DNA of 64,000 nt from Hydrogenophaga sp. (GTDB lineage: Bacteria > Pseudomonadota > Gammaproteobacteria > Burkholderiales > Burkholderiaceae_C). The translations under genes and the position numbers were made by a program. Below are positions 42,434 to 52,489 of the stretch, one piece after another (within the stretch, counting starts at the first letter, position 1; each line of letters opens with the position of its first letter). Below the pieces are notes generated by a model, which saw nothing but the letters and a program-made list of their open reading frames with translations, was not told where the DNA came from and did no database searches. The stretch lies in contig NZ_JAUCZF010000004.1 in assembly GCF_030373245.1 (NCBI RefSeq), positions 248,001 to 312,000 of the forward strand, written 5' to 3'.

Positions 42434-42865
42434 TCAGACCAGACCGAGCCACTGGCCCCAGACCAGCTGGCCGAGGAAGCGGGTGGGCAGCAGCGTGAAC
42501 GCGCCGGCGATGACACAGGCGCCCACGTAGAGTTGCACCATGGCCTGGCGATGGCCCGCGATGTTGCCGCGCAGCAGGTGGCGGAACGCCACGAACAGGC
42601 CGCCGAGGGTGTAGGGCACAAAGAGGTGGATGGGCGTGTAGCCGGCGATGTTGGGCAGGTCGTGGTCGCGGATGAAGAGGGCCGAGAGGGCGGCGGCGAG
42701 CATCAGCGTGACCCAGGCATAGCCCACGGCGCGGTGCAGCCGGGGATGCTGCGTGTGGGCCACCCGCGCGGCATGGCCGCGTCGCGCCCACAGCGCCAGC
42801 GGACCGAGCGCCAGCGCGCCCAGGGCGGCGCTGAGGTGGATGGCGATGACGGGGGTGAGCTGCAT
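42434..42865 (-). CDS. DUF2306 membrane protein
   Basis: This 143-residue protein has four membrane helices and two conserved histidines (IAIHLSAALGALALGPLALWARRGHAARVAHTQHPRLHRAVGYAWV and HRQAMVQLYVGACVIAGAFTLLPTRFLG), matching the DUF2306 family, whose layout recalls small heme-containing membrane proteins. It is the first gene of the operon that ends with the LytTR regulator, 26 bases from the following gene. Confidence 0.85.
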   Translation of the reverse strand: MQLTPVIAIHLSAALGALALGPLALWARRGHAARVAHTQHPRLHRAVGYAWVTLMLAAALSALFIRDHDLPNIAGYTPIHLFVPYTLGGLFVAFRHLLRGNIAGHRQAMVQLYVGACVIAGAFTLLPTRFLGQLVWGQWLGLV

Positions 42866-43098
42866 GGTTTTCTCGCGTCGTGGGGTCTGGGCTCGACTGT
42901 GCCGGCCCGCCCTGGGCAGAGCCAGCCGTTTGCGACGACCCGTCCAGCCGGTGGCGCGAAACGCTGCCCTGGCGGCGTGAAATGCAGCCGGTGGGTGGCG
43001 GCGGAGGCGCTCGGCGCAACGCCCTCGGCCGGGCGGTTTCCTACAATGGGCGCAGATCGCCCGACCGCCGTGGTCGGGTGGCTGCCAGGGAGCACACC

Positions 43099-43677
43099 AT
43101 GGGGGATATCCGTTCGCGCCGCCGCCTGCTGACCATGGCCGTCGCCAGCTCGATGCTGACGCTGGTCGGCTGTGCGCTGGTGCAGCCTGGCGCACGCACC
43201 ATCGACATCTCCGAAGCCCGGCTGGTGGAGCTCATCAACGGCCAGTTTCCGTTCAACAACCGCTACCTGGAGCTGTTCGATGTGTCACTGGCCTCGCCGA
43301 GGGTGCGCCTGATCCCCGGGGAAAACCGCATCGGCACCGAGCTGGGCTACAAGCTGGGCTCGTTCCTGCTCGGTTCGCGCGAATACCAGGGCAAGCTCAA
43401 CCTGAGCTACGGACTGCGCTTCGAGCCCAGCGACAACACGGTGCGACTGAGCCAGGTGCGGGTGGAGGACTTCGAGGTGCCGGGTGTGCCGCAGGCTTAC
43501 ACCTCGCGGGCGAACCGCCTCGGCGCTCTGCTGGCGGAGAACCTGCTCAAGGACTTCGTGATCCACAGCCTCAAGCCCGAAGACCTGGAGATCGCTCGCG
43601 GCTGGGGCTACCAGCCGGGTCTGCTCAACGTGGTGCCTGGCGGCTTGCGGCTGCAGCTGGATCCGGTGCAGCGCTGA
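43099..43677 (+). CDS. DUF1439 (YceB-like) lipoprotein
   Basis: This 192-residue outer-membrane-type lipoprotein has a lipobox VGCA (Cys25) after a twin-arginine-like RSRRRLL start, then a DUF1439 body (SEARLVELINGQFPFNNRYLELFDVSLASPRVRLIPGENRIGTELGYKLG). This fold is related to lipid-binding BPI-like or SMP domains. GGGAG lies before ATG 43099. A clear terminator follows the gene. It is divergent from the DUF2306 operon. Confidence 0.85.
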   Translation: MGDIRSRRRLLTMAVASSMLTLVGCALVQPGARTIDISEARLVELINGQFPFNNRYLELFDVSLASPRVRLIPGENRIGTELGYKLGSFLLGSREYQGKLNLSYGLRFEPSDNTVRLSQVRVEDFEVPGVPQAYTSRANRLGALLAENLLKDFVIHSLKPEDLEIARGWGYQPGLLNVVPGGLRLQLDPVQR

Positions 43678-43718
43678 GACTGGACACGTCAGACCAGCAG
43701 GTAACATCTGCTCCCATC

Positions 43719-43749
43719 ACAGGCCGGCATCTGGCCTGTTCTTTTTTTT
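43719..43749 (+). terminator. Rho-independent terminator after the DUF1439 gene
   Basis: ACAGGCC pairs with GGCCTGT around a seven-base loop and is followed by TCTTTTTTTT, placed 42 bases after the stop codon and just before uppP. Confidence 0.9.
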
Positions 43750-43773
43750 AGCCGCTGCACAGGCGGACGACAC

Positions 43774-44604
43774 ATGGATATCACCCTGCTGATCAAGGCC
43801 GCCGTCATGGGCGTGGTGGAGGGCTTGACCGAGTTTCTGCCCATTTCCTCCACCGGTCACCTGATCCTGACCGCCGCCCTGCTTGACATGCCGGGCGAAA
43901 AAATCAAGCTGTTTGAGGTGGTGATTCAGACCGGTGCCATCATGGCCATCGTCTCGCTGTATGCCGCCAAGCTTTGGCAAACACTGGTGAGCCTGCCCAC
44001 CGAGCGCCAGGCGCAGCGCTTCACGCTCAATGTGCTGGTGGGGTTTTTCCCGGCGGCGCTGGCCGGTGTGCTGTTCATCGACTTCATCAAAGGTGTCTTG
44101 TTCAGCCCGCTGGTGGTGGCGTTGGGGTTCATCGTGGGCGGGGTGGTCATCTTGTGGGCTGAGCACCTGCAGGCCCGCGGCGTCCCTGCGCGTGTTGACG
44201 ATGTGGACAGCGTGCGCTGGCAAGACGCGCTGAAGGTGGGCCTGATCCAGTGCACCGCGCTCGTTCCCGGAGTGAGCCGCTCGGGCGCCACGATCATTGG
44301 CGCCATGTTGCTGGGCTTCAACCGCAAGGCGGCTACGGAATTCAGTTTCTTTCTCGCCATCCCCATGCTGTTTGGCGCAGCGACCTACGACATCTACAAA
44401 AATCGCGATCTGCTGAGCGCCGCAGACATCCCGTTTTTTGCTGTAGGCCTGGTGATGTCGTACCTGTCGGCCTGGGTGTGCGTGAAGTGGTTGCTGCGCT
44501 TTGTGGGCAACCACACCTTCGTGCCCTTCGCCTGGTACCGCATCGCCTTCGGAGGCTTGATTCTGATCACCGCTTACACGGGTTGGGTGGACTGGACTGC
44601 TTGA
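43774..44604 (+). CDS. uppP: Undecaprenyl-diphosphatase
   Basis: This 276-residue integral membrane enzyme (BacA/UppP) dephosphorylates undecaprenyl diphosphate so that the lipid carrier can be reused in peptidoglycan synthesis; extra copies raise bacitracin resistance. Both catalytic signatures are present: [16 protein letters not shown] (residues 10-25) and [11 protein letters not shown] (about 165-175). Hydrophobic helices fill the rest. An MFS transporter gene follows after 19 bases, on the same strand. Confidence 0.96.
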   Translation: MDITLLIKAAVMGVVEGLTEFLPISSTGHLILTAALLDMPGEKIKLFEVVIQTGAIMAIVSLYAAKLWQTLVSLPTERQAQRFTLNVLVGFFPAALAGVLFIDFIKGVLFSPLVVALGFIVGGVVILWAEHLQARGVPARVDDVDSVRWQDALKVGLIQCTALVPGVSRSGATIIGAMLLGFNRKAATEFSFFLAIPMLFGAATYDIYKNRDLLSAADIPFFAVGLVMSYLSAWVCVKWLLRFVGNHTFVPFAWYRIAFGGLILITAYTGWVDWTA

Positions 44605-44623
44605 TCTTGTTAGGGTCAGGCGC

Positions 44624-45904
44624 ATGAATGATTCCGCCATGGGCCCTTTGCTGTGGCGCCTGTCCACACTGCTGAGCGGCGTGGCGCTGCTGATCGTGGG
44701 CGTGGGCCTGCTGTTTTCGGTGCTTGGCCTGCGCGCTGGTCTGGCCGATTTTTCCAGCATCACGCTGGGTCTGGTGACCTCAGCCTATTTCGCCGGTTTT
44801 GTGCTGGGCACCTATTTGTGCCCGGTGATCATCGGGCGCGTGGGCCACATCCGCGCGTTTGCGGCCATGGCCTCGCTGGCGTCGACCATGCCCATCCTGC
44901 ACGCGCTGTGGATCGACCCCTGGTTCTGGGGCCTGTTGCGACTGATCACCGGCGTCTGCATGGTCGGCCTCTACATCGTGATCGAAAGCTGGCTCAACGC
45001 GCTGGCGCCCAACGCCCTGCGTGGCCGGCTTTTTGCGGTGTACATGGCGGTCAACTTCGTGGCGCTGGCCGTGGGTCAGTGGCTGATTCTGGTGGGCGAC
45101 CGGCTGGGCTTTGTGCCGTTTGCCATGGTGTCGGTGATGTTTTCGTTTGCGCTGCTGCCCATCACCATGACGCCGGTGGCCGAACCAGAGCCGGTGCAGG
45201 CACCGCGCCTGAGCCTGCGCGACCTGTACGACGCCTCCCCCATGGGCATGGCCGCCGCCATGGCCTCGGGTCTGATCACCGGTGCCTTCTACGGCATGGC
45301 GGCCCTGTTTGCTCAAGGGGTGGGCTTCACGGATGCGCAGGTCGCCAGCTTCGTGGCCGCAGCCATCCTGGGCGGCGCCTTTTTCCAGTGGCCGGTGGGC
45401 CACTATTCCGACAGCCACGACCGCCGCCTGGTGCTGTTGTGGGTCTGTGTCTTCGGGACCGCGGTGTGTGTGATGGGCTACATGCTGGCAACGGTCTCAC
45501 CTGATTCGCTGATCCCTCTGGCGGTGCTGTTTGGTGGTCTGATCTTTGCCATTTATGGCCTGTGCGTGGCACACGTGAACGATGTGATCGATTCGACCCG
45601 GCTGGTGGAATTCAGCGGCGGCTTGCTGCTCATTCACGGCATCGGCGCCGCCATCGGACCGACGCTGGCCGGAGCGGTGATGGATGGCGTGGGATCGAAC
45701 AGCCTGATGCTGTATTTCGCGGTGGTGATGGCTTCGCTGGCGGTCTACAGCGCCAAGCGGCTCAAGGCCGCCAAGCCGGTGCCGACCGAAGAAAAATCCA
45801 GTTTCGTGGTCATGGGTGCCGGCTCCCAGGCTGTGCTGCAGATGGACCCGCGCAGCCTGGCCGATGACGCCTCTGCGCCTTCGGATGCGCCACAGGCACC
45901 CTAA
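44624..45904 (+). CDS. Major facilitator superfamily transporter (YcaD-like)
   Basis: This 426-residue transporter has 12 hydrophobic helices and a hydrophilic C-terminal tail of about 45 residues. The first-loop signature appears as GTYLCPVIIGRVGHIRAFA, and the VESWLNALAP-like segment (IVIESWLNALAPNALRGRLFAVYM) is typical of the YcaD/COG0477 subgroup. The substrate cannot be told. It may be co-transcribed with uppP. Confidence 0.88.
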   Translation: MNDSAMGPLLWRLSTLLSGVALLIVGVGLLFSVLGLRAGLADFSSITLGLVTSAYFAGFVLGTYLCPVIIGRVGHIRAFAAMASLASTMPILHALWIDPWFWGLLRLITGVCMVGLYIVIESWLNALAPNALRGRLFAVYMAVNFVALAVGQWLILVGDRLGFVPFAMVSVMFSFALLPITMTPVAEPEPVQAPRLSLRDLYDASPMGMAAAMASGLITGAFYGMAALFAQGVGFTDAQVASFVAAAILGGAFFQWPVGHYSDSHDRRLVLLWVCVFGTAVCVMGYMLATVSPDSLIPLAVLFGGLIFAIYGLCVAHVNDVIDSTRLVEFSGGLLLIHGIGAAIGPTLAGAVMDGVGSNSLMLYFAVVMASLAVYSAKRLKAAKPVPTEEKSSFVVMGAGSQAVLQMDPRSLADDASAPSDAPQAP

Positions 45905-45926
45905 GCGCCGCGCTGAGCACCTGAGC

Positions 45927-47870
45927 TCAGTGGCCTGAGGGGGGTGTCGAGTTCGGCTCGTCCGGGATGGTGAAGCAGAAGGTCGCGCCCGCGTCTGGCG
46001 CGCTCTCGGCCTTCAAGGTGCCCCCATGCCGCAGCACGATGCGCCGCACCGTGGCCAGGCCAATGCCCAGACCGCTGAATTCGTGGGGCAGGTGCAGGCG
46101 ATGAAATGGCTGGAACAGCTTGCTGGCGCGCGCCATGTCAAAGCCGGCGCCGTTGTCGCTGACGCAGTAGTGGGTCTGGCCATCGGCGACGCGGGCAAAC
46201 ACCCGGATGTGCGCATCCTTTCTCAGGGCGCTGTATTTCCAGGCGTTGTGCAGCAGGTTTTGCATCAATGCGTCCATCAGGGCGGGATCGGCCTGCACCA
46301 GCAAACCTGGCTCGATGTCCCACGTTACCGAGCGCCCGGGTTCTGCGCTCGACCACTCTTCGAGCATGTGGCGGGCCAGCGCACCCAGGTCCACCGGCTT
46401 TCGCTGCATTTCCCCGCGACCGTATTGCGCCAGCTCCAGCAAACCATCAATCAACTGGCCCATCTTGAGGCTGGCACCCCTGATGCGATCCAGATGCGCG
46501 CGGCTGGACGGCGTGAGCGCCTCGCTGTCCTCCTCCAGCGCCTGCGCAAAACCATTGATGATGCGCAGCGGGGAACGCAGGTCGTGTGCCACGGCGTAGG
46601 AATAGCTTTCCAGCTCGTCGTAGGCATCTTTGAGCTCGCGCGTTCGCTCCTGAATGCGGTATTCCAGAGAAGCGTTCAGGCGGCGGATTTCGAGCTCGGA
46701 CCGTTTGCGTTCGGTGATGTCCTGGCTGACGCCGAAAGCCCGAATCGCCCGGCCCTCGGCGTCGCGCTCGAACTCGGCGCGCACGCTGAACCAGCGCTCC
46801 TGGCCGGTGATGCGGGTGCGGTAGGTGATGTTGTAGGGGCGTATGCCTCGCAACGCGTCCAGCCAGTCTGCGGTCATGCGCTCCCGATCAGCGGGGTGGG
46901 CCACGGCGAGCAGATCGTCGCCGCTGAACTCGGCTCGCGGCAGCCCGAGGCGATGGTGGGAGTTGCCCAGCGTGCGGAAGTGATTCTCTTTGACGTTGGC
47001 CTCAAAGCTGGCAAAGCCAGCCAGCGTCTGCGCCTGGCGCATGAGCCGTTCGCTGGTGCGCAAAGCAGTTTCTGCTTTCTTGAGCGCGCTCAGGTCTTGC
47101 ACCACGGAGATGAAGTAGTCCGGCACGCCGCCGGGCCCGCGCACGAGTGCCACCGTGAGGTGGGCCCAGACCAGATGCCCGTCTTTGTGGATGTAGCGCT
47201 TTTCGAGTGAATAGCGGTCGATCTCGCCGGCGAGGGTCCTGGCCAGCAGGGCTTCGTCGGGGGCCACATCGTCTGCAACGGTGAAGTCCCGGAATCGCAT
47301 GCGCAGCAGTTCGGCTTCGCTGTACCCGACGAGCTGGCAGAAAGTCTTGTTCACGCGCAGCATCTGGCCTTCAAGCGAGACGTGGGACATACCGGCTGCT
47401 GCGAACTCGAAGGTGTCGAGGAACCGCTGCTGACTGCTTGCAGCGAGTTTGCCGACCTGGCGCAGCCTGAGGTTTTGCCGCTGCATCCATCCGATGGCGC
47501 CCACCACCACCACTTGCCCAATCAGAAACCAGAGGTTGAGCCAGAAGGCTTCGACCGGGTCGTCAATGGCGAAGCTGAACAGGGGCGGAATCAGCAGGAA
47601 ATTGACCAGCACCAGGCTGAGGACCGTGCTCAACAGCCCAGCTGGCACCCCGCCGTAAATGGCGGAAAACGCCACCGCCATCGAGAGCGTGACGTAGCGG
47701 CCACCCGATTCGGCAGGCGCCAGCTCCACCCGCAACCAGGCGGCGAGCAGCGTCAGCACCACGGCCACGACCAGCCGGCGCCACAGGCTTCGCTGTTCAG
47801 GCTGCCAGTCGAGCAGCCGAGACCACAGACTTTCGTCCGCGTGGCGCGCGCTGGGTTGGGTTGGGTTCAT
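45927..47870 (-). CDS. PAS-domain sensor histidine kinase with KdpD-like membrane region
   Basis: This 647-residue membrane kinase starts with about four helices of the DUF4118 type (residues 25-125). Two PAS domains follow (about 150-265, SSQQRFLDTFEFAAAGMSHVSLEGQMLRVN, and 280-395). A coiled linker leads to the H-box SYAVAHDLRSPLRII near residue 425 and an HATPase domain (NLLHNAWKYSA, SDNGAGFDMA, GLGIGLATVRRIV). There is no receiver domain and no adjacent response regulator, so it is an orphan kinase. The C-terminal half resembles the kinase at 52490-55807. Confidence 0.92.
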   Translation of the reverse strand: MNPTQPSARHADESLWSRLLDWQPEQRSLWRRLVVAVVLTLLAAWLRVELAPAESGGRYVTLSMAVAFSAIYGGVPAGLLSTVLSLVLVNFLLIPPLFSFAIDDPVEAFWLNLWFLIGQVVVVGAIGWMQRQNLRLRQVGKLAASSQQRFLDTFEFAAAGMSHVSLEGQMLRVNKTFCQLVGYSEAELLRMRFRDFTVADDVAPDEALLARTLAGEIDRYSLEKRYIHKDGHLVWAHLTVALVRGPGGVPDYFISVVQDLSALKKAETALRTSERLMRQAQTLAGFASFEANVKENHFRTLGNSHHRLGLPRAEFSGDDLLAVAHPADRERMTADWLDALRGIRPYNITYRTRITGQERWFSVRAEFERDAEGRAIRAFGVSQDITERKRSELEIRRLNASLEYRIQERTRELKDAYDELESYSYAVAHDLRSPLRIINGFAQALEEDSEALTPSSRAHLDRIRGASLKMGQLIDGLLELAQYGRGEMQRKPVDLGALARHMLEEWSSAEPGRSVTWDIEPGLLVQADPALMDALMQNLLHNAWKYSALRKDAHIRVFARVADGQTHYCVSDNGAGFDMARASKLFQPFHRLHLPHEFSGLGIGLATVRRIVLRHGGTLKAESAPDAGATFCFTIPDEPNSTPPSGH

Positions 47871-47994
47871 GGGTACTTTGTGACGTGGCCACCTTGCTGT
47901 TTATAACCACGTGTGACCAGGGTGGCGAGCACAACAGGACGGCCTTTCCCCCGCTTTTGCCGCATGAGCGAAACGGCTGCGGCAAAAGCAGCAC

Positions 47995-48834
47995 TTAAGT
48001 CTTCAGTGCCTGCAATGTGTCCGCAATCACCGAAGCGGTCTGCGCCGGCCGTTCCATCGGAAACAGGTGGGTGCCCTCGACCATTTGCAGTCGCTGCGGG
48101 TGCCGGGTGCCCACCAACTTGTGCGTCATGTGCATGCCGACCTGCTGCATCTCCAGCGATGCCGTGCCGCCGATGAAGCCCACCGGGCATGGAAGTGGGT
48201 GGCGGCGCAACAGGCGGTCCAGGTTGTGGGGCAGGGTGTTGTAGATCGCGGTTTCCACGGCGCGCTCGAAGCTCAGCACGCGGCGTGGTCCGTGCGGGGT
48301 GTCGGCGTCGTGCGTGCCAAGCTCGATGTAGTCCTGCAGCACCTGCGGCTCCCAGCGGGCAAAGGCTGTCTTGCCCTGGAAATGGGCCAGTGCGCTGGCC
48401 GCGTCGACCCAGGTGTCGCGCCGGTAGCGGCTGATCTTGCCGGGCAGGATCGAGCCCACGAGCTGGGTGCGCTTGATCAGCTCCAGCGCACGCGCGCGCC
48501 AGCCGCCGATGACAGGCGCGTCGAGCAGCAGCACACCGCGCACCGCATGTCCGCCGAGCTGAGGGTGTCGGGCGGCGCACATCAGGCTCAGGAAGCCGCC
48601 CAGCGAATGACCCACCAACCAGGCGCCCTCGCCGTGCTGTTCGATCTCGGGCGCAGCGAAGTCGGCCAGCTGCTGCAAGAGATGCGGCCAGTTGCTGGTG
48701 ACCGGGTAGCGGGGATCGTGTCCGAATTTTTCCAGCGCACGCACCGAGAAGCCGCGTGCGCGCAGCGAACGGAACATCACGTTGTAGGTGCTGGCGGGAA
48801 AGCTGTTGGCGTGAGAAAAGACGATGAGGGACAT
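47995..48834 (-). CDS. Alpha/beta hydrolase
   Basis: This 279-residue cytoplasmic alpha/beta hydrolase begins with an oxyanion-type SHANSFPASTYNVMF segment. The nucleophile elbow is GHSLGG with Ser about residue 75, an acid is in LLDAPVIGG/TWVD, and the catalytic histidine is likely in EGTHLFPME near the C-terminus. Start 48834 is preferred to 48873 because strand beta-1 begins there. The substrate is unknown. Confidence 0.88.
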   Translation of the reverse strand: MSLIVFSHANSFPASTYNVMFRSLRARGFSVRALEKFGHDPRYPVTSNWPHLLQQLADFAAPEIEQHGEGAWLVGHSLGGFLSLMCAARHPQLGGHAVRGVLLLDAPVIGGWRARALELIKRTQLVGSILPGKISRYRRDTWVDAASALAHFQGKTAFARWEPQVLQDYIELGTHDADTPHGPRRVLSFERAVETAIYNTLPHNLDRLLRRHPLPCPVGFIGGTASLEMQQVGMHMTHKLVGTRHPQRLQMVEGTHLFPMERPAQTASVIADTLQALKT

Positions 48835-48949
48835 GGAGACCAGGAAACCAGGGTGTGCATCAGCACGGGCCAAAATGCGCTGCCATGTGATCAGAGAGGG
48901 GGCTCCCCATCGCCGACCCTGGGCCAGTCTGGCAGCGCGTCCCGATGGC

Positions 48950-49777
48950 TCAGATCAATTTTTCGCGCTCGTTGGTGATCTTGCGCAGCGGCTGCGCCCG
49001 TTCGCTGCCGGCCATCAGCGGCACTTCGGTTGGCGTGCCGTCCCAGGTCGGGTCTTCGATGCTGTCGAACACCTCGCGCAGCTTCTGGCCCCAGGTGTCG
49101 TGCAGCATGCGGAAGTAGGGGTTGTGCTCGTCGATGCAGGTGATTCTTTCGGTCTGCAGCCGGTCGGCTTCGTAGACCGCCAGGTCCAGGGGCAGACCGA
49201 CCGAGAGGTTGGACTTGAGCGTGGAGTCCATCGATACGAGCACGCACTTGGCCGCCTCGTCCAGCGGCGTGTCGGGCGTGATCACGCGATCGAGCACCGG
49301 CTTGCCGTACTTGGATTCGCCGATCTGGAAGAACGGGGTGTCGGGCGTGGCCTCGATGAAATTGCCGGCCGAATAGACCTGAAACAGGCGCATGCCTTCG
49401 CACGCGATCTGGCCACCGAAGATCATCGACACGTTGAAATCCACCCCGGCGCGTTTGAGCGATTCGCCGTCGCGTTCGTAGACATGGCGCACCGCCGAGC
49501 CGAGCACGCGCACCGCGTCGAACATGCTGCGCGCGTTCCAGATCGTGATCGGATCGCCACCCTCGTGGTCAGGCAGCTTCTCGACCTGCAGGATCTCGCG
49601 CACCGATTGCGAAATGCTCAGGTTACCCGCCGAAAGCAGGCACATGAAGCGGTCGCCCGGGCGCTCGTAGACCAGCATCTTGCGAAAGGTGCTGATCTGG
49701 TCGAGCCCGGCATTGGTGCGGGAGTCAGAAAGAAAAACCAGGCCAGCTTTGAGCTTGGCGGCAACGCAGTAGGTCAT
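48950..49777 (-). CDS. Anbu-type proteasome-like protease (COG3484)
   Basis: This 275-residue protein of the Anbu (ancestral beta-subunit) family is an Ntn-hydrolase homologue of proteasome beta subunits that forms helical or ring assemblies. Removal of Met1 would expose the nucleophile Thr2 ([34 protein letters not shown]). The aspartate and lysine equivalents are in SDSR and FRKM. Its ATG overlaps the mutS stop by four bases, so it is coupled to mutS. The ATP-grasp and alpha-E genes usually found with Anbu lie 46 kb away at 1257-3718. Confidence 0.92.
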   Translation of the reverse strand: MTYCVAAKLKAGLVFLSDSRTNAGLDQISTFRKMLVYERPGDRFMCLLSAGNLSISQSVREILQVEKLPDHEGGDPITIWNARSMFDAVRVLGSAVRHVYERDGESLKRAGVDFNVSMIFGGQIACEGMRLFQVYSAGNFIEATPDTPFFQIGESKYGKPVLDRVITPDTPLDEAAKCVLVSMDSTLKSNLSVGLPLDLAVYEADRLQTERITCIDEHNPYFRMLHDTWGQKLREVFDSIEDPTWDGTPTEVPLMAGSERAQPLRKITNEREKLI

Positions 49778-52407
49778 TGGGTCTGAGCAAGTTTCTTGAG
49801 TTGGTAAAGCTGGTCCAGCGCTTCGCGCGGCGACAGGGCGTCGGGGTCGATTTGCTGCAAGGCCTGCTGCAGCGGGTGGGGTTCGGCGTCGTTGCTGACG
49901 GGAGGGGGGGCAAACAGGTCGACCTGGTGCCGGTGCTGTTCACCTTGCGATTCGAGGGCGGCGAGCGCAGCGCGGGCCTGCTGCACCACGGCACTGGGCA
50001 CACCCGCCAGCCGCGCCACCTGGATGCCGTAGCTGCGACTGGCTGGGCCGGGCTCGATCTGGTGCAGGAAGACGATGCCGTGCTTGCCACCCGCTTCAAC
50101 CGCGCTCACGTGCACATTGAGCGCGGCGTGGTGCCGGGCGGGGAACTCGGTGAGTTCGAAATAGTGGGTGGCGAACAGGGTGAAGCAGTGCACCTTGTCG
50201 TGCAGGTGGGCGGCGATGCCGCCGGCCAGCGCCAGGCCATCGAAGGTGGAGGTGCCTCGGCCAATCTCATCCATCAGCACCAGGCTTTGTGGCGTGGCTG
50301 CGTTCAGGATCTGAGCTGCTTCGGTCATTTCGACCATGAAGGTGGACTGCGCATTCGCCAGATCGTCGGCGGCGCCGATGCGGGTGTGGATGGCGTCGAT
50401 CGGGCCCAGACGGCAGGCCTCGGCCGGCACGTAGCTGCCCATGCTGGCCAGCAGAACGATCACCGCGACCTGGCGCATGTAGGTGCTTTTGCCGCCCATG
50501 TTGGGTCCGGTGATGACCTGCATGCGCTGCTTTGCGCCCAGCACGGTGTCGTTGGCGATGAAACTGCCGCCACTGGTCTGGTTCAACCGCGCTTCCACCA
50601 CGGGGTGGCGCCCGCCGCGGATCTCGATGCAGGGCTCGGCGGCAAACTGAGGTTCGGACCAGTTCAACGTCAGCGAGCGCTCGGCCAGCGCACACAGGGC
50701 GTCGAGTGCAGCGATGGCGCGGGCCACGCGGGTCAGTTCGGGAATGTGGGGCTGCAGCTGGTCGAGCAGGGATTCGTACAGCTGCTTCTCGCGCGACAGG
50801 GCGCGCTCCTGTGCCGACAGCGCCTTGTCTTCAAAGGCCTTGAGCTCGGGCGTGATGAAGCGCTCGGCGTTCTTGAGCGTCTGGCGGCGGCGGTAGTCGT
50901 CCGGCACCTTGTCCACCTGGCCCTGCGTGACCTCGATGTAAAAACCGTGCACCTTATTGAACTGCACGCGCAGGTTGGCAATCCCGGTGCGCTCGCGCTC
51001 TCGGCCTTCGAGTGCAATGAGAAAGTCGTCGCAGTTGTTCTGGATGGCGCGCAGCTCGTCGAGATCGGCGTCAAAACCGTCGGCGATCACGCCGCCATCG
51101 CGCACCAGGGCGGCCGGCTCGGGGCGCAGCGCGGCTTGCAGCAGTGCCGCGCAACCTTCCGGTGGCATCAGGTCGGCGCGCAGGCCGATGAGCAATTCCG
51201 GTGCTGCGCCTGCTGGCGATTTCGCCTGCAGCAGGTCGGCGAGTTGGTGCGCACGCATCAGCGTGAGTCCGAGTCCGACCAGCTCACGCGGACGCACCTG
51301 GCGCAGGGCGGTGCGTGCGGTGATGCGCTCCACGTCGCTGGCGCCCTTGAGTGAGCCGCGCAGCCGCTCGCCCAGGCCGTCGCGCAAGACCTGGATCGCC
51401 GCCAGTCGCGCACGCGCCTCGGTGCGGTCGCGCGAGGGCTCGAGCAACCAGCTGCGCAGCTGACGGCTGCCCATGCCGGTGGTGCAGGTGTCGATCAGCG
51501 ACAGCAGCGTGGGCTGGGTTTCGCCGCGCAGCGTCTGGGTGAGCTCCAGGTTGCGGCGCGTGTTGGGCGGCAGGTTGATGAGTGCGTCGCTGCGCGCCAC
51601 GCGCAGGCTGCGCACGTGGGTGAGCGCGCGCCCCTGGGTGTGCTCGGCGTATTCGAGCAGGGCGGCGGCTGCGGCGTGGGCATCCCCCAGGTCTTGTGCG
51701 TCCCAGGCCGACAGGCTGGCGGCTTGCAGCTGGGCCAGCAGCTTGCGCTCGCCCAGGGCGGCGTCAAACGCCCAGGCTGGTCGAATCACGGCCACCGTGC
51801 GGGCGCCGCCAGCAACGGGCTGCTCGGCCACCGCCAGCAGGGATTTTTCGAATGCCGGGCTGGCATCGGCGCTGTAGAGCAGTTCGCTCGGCGCCACACG
51901 GGCCACCCAGTCGGGCAGCTCGTCGCTGGCGCACTGGGCGAGGAACACGATCCCCTGAGTCACCGACAACCAGGCCAGCCCCAGACCGGTGCGCTGGCCT
52001 GGGTGCACCACCATCAGCACCGCTTCGCTTTTGTCCGACATCAGCTCGGTGTCGGTGAGGGTACCGGGGGTGACCACGCGCACCACTTTGCGCTCCACGG
52101 GTCCCTTGGCGGTGGCCACATCGCCCACCTGCTCGCAGATGGCGACCGACTCGCCGAGCTTGATGAGGCGCGCCAGGTAGGTGTCAACCGAATGAAAGGG
52201 CACGCCAGCCATCACGACCGGTGCGCCCCCCGACTGGCCGCGCTGAGTCAGTGTGATGTCCAGCAGGCGGGCGGCCTTTTCGGCGTCGGCAAAGAACAGC
52301 TCGTAGAAATCGCCCATGCGGTAGAACACCAGCGTATGCGGATATCCGGCTTTGATCGCCAGATACTGTTGCATCATCGGGGTGTGTTTTTCCAGCGGGG
52401 CGTTCAA
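49774..52407 (-). CDS. mutS: DNA mismatch repair protein MutS
   Basis: This 877-residue mismatch-recognition ATPase is complete. The mismatch-probing Phe-x-Glu is Phe34-Tyr35-Glu36 in MGDFYELF. The Walker A is GPNMGGKST near residue 634, followed by [15 protein letters not shown] (Walker B) and an FATHYFELT motif. The length is normal for the family. The downstream Anbu gene overlaps its stop codon, an unusual operon partner. Confidence 0.97.
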   Translation of the reverse strand: MNAPLEKHTPMMQQYLAIKAGYPHTLVFYRMGDFYELFFADAEKAARLLDITLTQRGQSGGAPVVMAGVPFHSVDTYLARLIKLGESVAICEQVGDVATAKGPVERKVVRVVTPGTLTDTELMSDKSEAVLMVVHPGQRTGLGLAWLSVTQGIVFLAQCASDELPDWVARVAPSELLYSADASPAFEKSLLAVAEQPVAGGARTVAVIRPAWAFDAALGERKLLAQLQAASLSAWDAQDLGDAHAAAAALLEYAEHTQGRALTHVRSLRVARSDALINLPPNTRRNLELTQTLRGETQPTLLSLIDTCTTGMGSRQLRSWLLEPSRDRTEARARLAAIQVLRDGLGERLRGSLKGASDVERITARTALRQVRPRELVGLGLTLMRAHQLADLLQAKSPAGAAPELLIGLRADLMPPEGCAALLQAALRPEPAALVRDGGVIADGFDADLDELRAIQNNCDDFLIALEGRERERTGIANLRVQFNKVHGFYIEVTQGQVDKVPDDYRRRQTLKNAERFITPELKAFEDKALSAQERALSREKQLYESLLDQLQPHIPELTRVARAIAALDALCALAERSLTLNWSEPQFAAEPCIEIRGGRHPVVEARLNQTSGGSFIANDTVLGAKQRMQVITGPNMGGKSTYMRQVAVIVLLASMGSYVPAEACRLGPIDAIHTRIGAADDLANAQSTFMVEMTEAAQILNAATPQSLVLMDEIGRGTSTFDGLALAGGIAAHLHDKVHCFTLFATHYFELTEFPARHHAALNVHVSAVEAGGKHGIVFLHQIEPGPASRSYGIQVARLAGVPSAVVQQARAALAALESQGEQHRHQVDLFAPPPVSNDAEPHPLQQALQQIDPDALSPREALDQLYQLKKLAQTQ

Positions 52408-52489
52408 AGCATGCTCAGGAAGCGATCAGAATGGCCGATAACTGTAGCAGTTCGTTTCAGCTGCTTGTCAGGGAGTCATCGACATCCGC

